IMG/VR virus record: IMGVR_UViG_3300025886_000147
Span: 1-25,207 of that record
Origin: a virus
Length of the DNA: 25,207 bases
Reading direction: 5' to 3' (one strand)
The translations under genes were made by a program, and so were the position numbers. Positions 24,550-25,207 of this stretch are shown piece after piece. Each line of letters opens with the position of its first letter. Position 1 is the first letter of the stretch. The notes below the pieces were generated by a model. The model saw only the letters and a program-made list of their open reading frames with translations, did no database searches and was not told the origin of the DNA.

Positions 24550-24740
24550 ATATTAATAGAAGAAATATAAATTTTATAGCAGAAAAAGTAAAACTTGTTG
24601 ACATGATCCGATTTATTCCATTTAAAGGCATTATTCACCCAATGGATGGGCTGAGTTTGATCTTTAATATTATTAATAACCAACCGGTTGGCATACATTT
24701 TGTTTCGCACAATATTGATTACGGTTCTATTTCGACATAA
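24546..24740 (+). CDS. Small protein of unknown function
   Basis: A 64-residue protein coupled to the upstream gene by ATGA. It is AT-rich and Ile/Asn-rich (NINRRNINFIAEKVKLVDMI, FIPFKGIIHPMDGL), with no membrane helix or known motif. The perfect palindrome CCAACCGGTTGG (24680-24691) lies in its coding sequence. Coding is supported by the overlap and packing rather than by homology. Confidence 0.45.
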   Translation: MNINRRNINFIAEKVKLVDMIRFIPFKGIIHPMDGLSLIFNIINNQPVGIHFVSHNIDYGSIST

Positions 24741-24793
24741 ATAGTTAGTAAATAGCACTTAGTTTTTTTCCAACCGGTTTTAACATTAACCGG
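24680..24793. promoter_or_regulatory. Operator-like CCAACCGGTT palindromic sites
   Basis: CCAACCGGTT occurs at 24680-24689 (within the 12-base palindrome CCAACCGGTTGG) and again at 24770-24779, exactly 90 bases apart. A third related half-site, AACCGG at 24788-24793, pairs with CCGGTT at 24774-24779 across 8 bases. The last site lies 4 bases before the ATG of the HTH gene. This arrangement fits binding by a dimeric repressor, possibly the HTH protein itself, with repression or looping. Confidence 0.45.
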
Positions 24794-24797
24794 AAAA

Positions 24798-24989
24798 ATG
24801 GAAAAACTACTAAATCAATATCACAATTTATTTCTCACGAAGCGTGAGGTCAAAGAAATTTTCAGATTAAATTCTGATAAGGCTTTGCAAACTTTCAAGC
24901 GAGAGTTTGGTATTCGGAAAAGAGGCCAGCTTTATTTGGCTTCTGATGTTAAAAAAGTAATTGCCATCTTCTCCGAGGAGGCCGCATGA
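24798..24989 (+). CDS. Excisionase-like helix-turn-helix protein
   Basis: A 63-residue protein with one winged-helix or MerR-type HTH: LFLTKREVKEIFRLNSDKAL is the helix-turn-helix and the rest (FKREFGIRKRGQLYLASDVK, then KVI) gives the wing and the trailing helix. That T..E......S..AL...KR.F.I...G..YL...V layout is typical of excisionases and small phage DNA-binding regulators. It lies downstream of operator-like palindromes, and its stop overlaps the RuvC-like start (ATGA). It may direct excision by the nearby recombinase or regulate the early operon; both are inference. Confidence 0.6.
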   Translation: MEKLLNQYHNLFLTKREVKEIFRLNSDKALQTFKREFGIRKRGQLYLASDVKKVIAIFSEEAA

Positions 24990-25207
24990 AATTGACCATC
25001 GGAATTGACCCTGGTAAAAGCGGCGGTTACGCAATCGCTTGGGGCGGGATGCACGATATTAAACTGCATACCTTGGGGGAGGACTTTGAATTTGTTGAGC
25101 ATATTCAGGATCTCCAAGACCATCCAATTGTCACCTCGATTGAAGCGGTGGTTGAATTGGTCCCGCCTTTTGCTGGTAAGATGATTCCTTCTAGTAGCTC
25201 GTTCAAA
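24986..25207 (+). CDS. RuvC-like Holliday junction resolvase (5' part)
   Basis: The first 74 residues of a RuvC/RNase-H-fold nuclease, cut by the window end. IGIDPGKSGGYAIAWG has the first catalytic Asp (Asp8) and the DPG turn, and SIEAVV supplies the second acidic residue (Glu53). VPPFAGKMIPSSSSFK matches the segment before the FGRS/LG.. helix in phage RuvC-like proteins. The remaining acidic residues should lie beyond the window. Such enzymes resolve branched DNA before packaging. It is coupled to the HTH gene by ATGA. Confidence 0.85.
   Translation, partial: MKLTIGIDPGKSGGYAIAWGGMHDIKLHTLGEDFEFVEHIQDLQDHPIVTSIEAVVELVPPFAGKMIPSSSSFK

Noticed and set aside
1-25207. CRISPR arrays, insertion sequences or rRNA
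   Set aside because: No regularly spaced repeats, transposase or rRNA-like sequence was seen on either strand.

Overview
The window is a contiguous piece of a tailed-phage (or prophage) genome with short-tailed, podovirus-like architecture. The late genes include a portal, scaffold, capsid, adaptor, tail nozzle and three large internal/ejection proteins, with no tape-measure, sheath or tail-tube gene between them. Genes are tightly packed (many ATGA, GTGA or TAATG overlaps) and nearly all lie on the + strand. Several starts carry clear Shine-Dalgarno sequences (AGGAG, AAAGGA, AGAGGA), so the host uses canonical SD initiation. The lipobox-bearing protein and the LamG/beta-helix receptor-binding candidates suit a Gram-negative, probably aquatic host; this is a weak inference and no host can be named.

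Layout. 1-156: the end of a sigma-70 region-4-like HTH protein, overlapping the portal gene. 137-5597: head module of portal, small basic protein, two small unknowns, a PD-(D/E)XK nuclease-like protein, acidic scaffold and SU10-like major capsid protein carrying an inserted FCCH-type domain, closed by a strong intrinsic terminator. 5603-6960: connector and small structural candidates. 6975-10586: receptor-binding region with a fibre-like protein, a beta-helix protein, a free-standing copy of an N-terminal attachment module and a tandem LamG protein. 10583-11287: membrane cassette of a lipoprotein and two micro-proteins with one membrane helix each, one of them holin-like. 11284-22760: tail nozzle, tail-collar fibre, two mid-size ejection-protein candidates and a 1786-residue ejection protein with a zincin motif and a region resembling the HhH-GPD DNA glycosylase fold.

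22805-23969 (- strand): a Xer-like tyrosine recombinase and a small downstream gene. 23970-24147: non-coding, with a long imperfect inverted repeat and phased short repeats; the best candidate for attP and/or the divergent control region. 24148-25207: start of the rightward early region with two unknown small genes, an excisionase-like HTH protein and a RuvC-like resolvase cut by the window end. CCAACCGGTT palindromic sites lie in front of the HTH gene.

How it fits together: the recombinase, HTH protein and operator-like sites suggest a temperate element whose integration/early region abuts the end of the late operon. The sigma-like protein is a candidate late regulator. The ejection proteins would travel with the DNA and could bring peptidase and DNA-acting domains into the cell. 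No endolysin, terminase, DNA polymerase, RNA polymerase or CI-type repressor is visible here, so those functions must lie outside the window if present.
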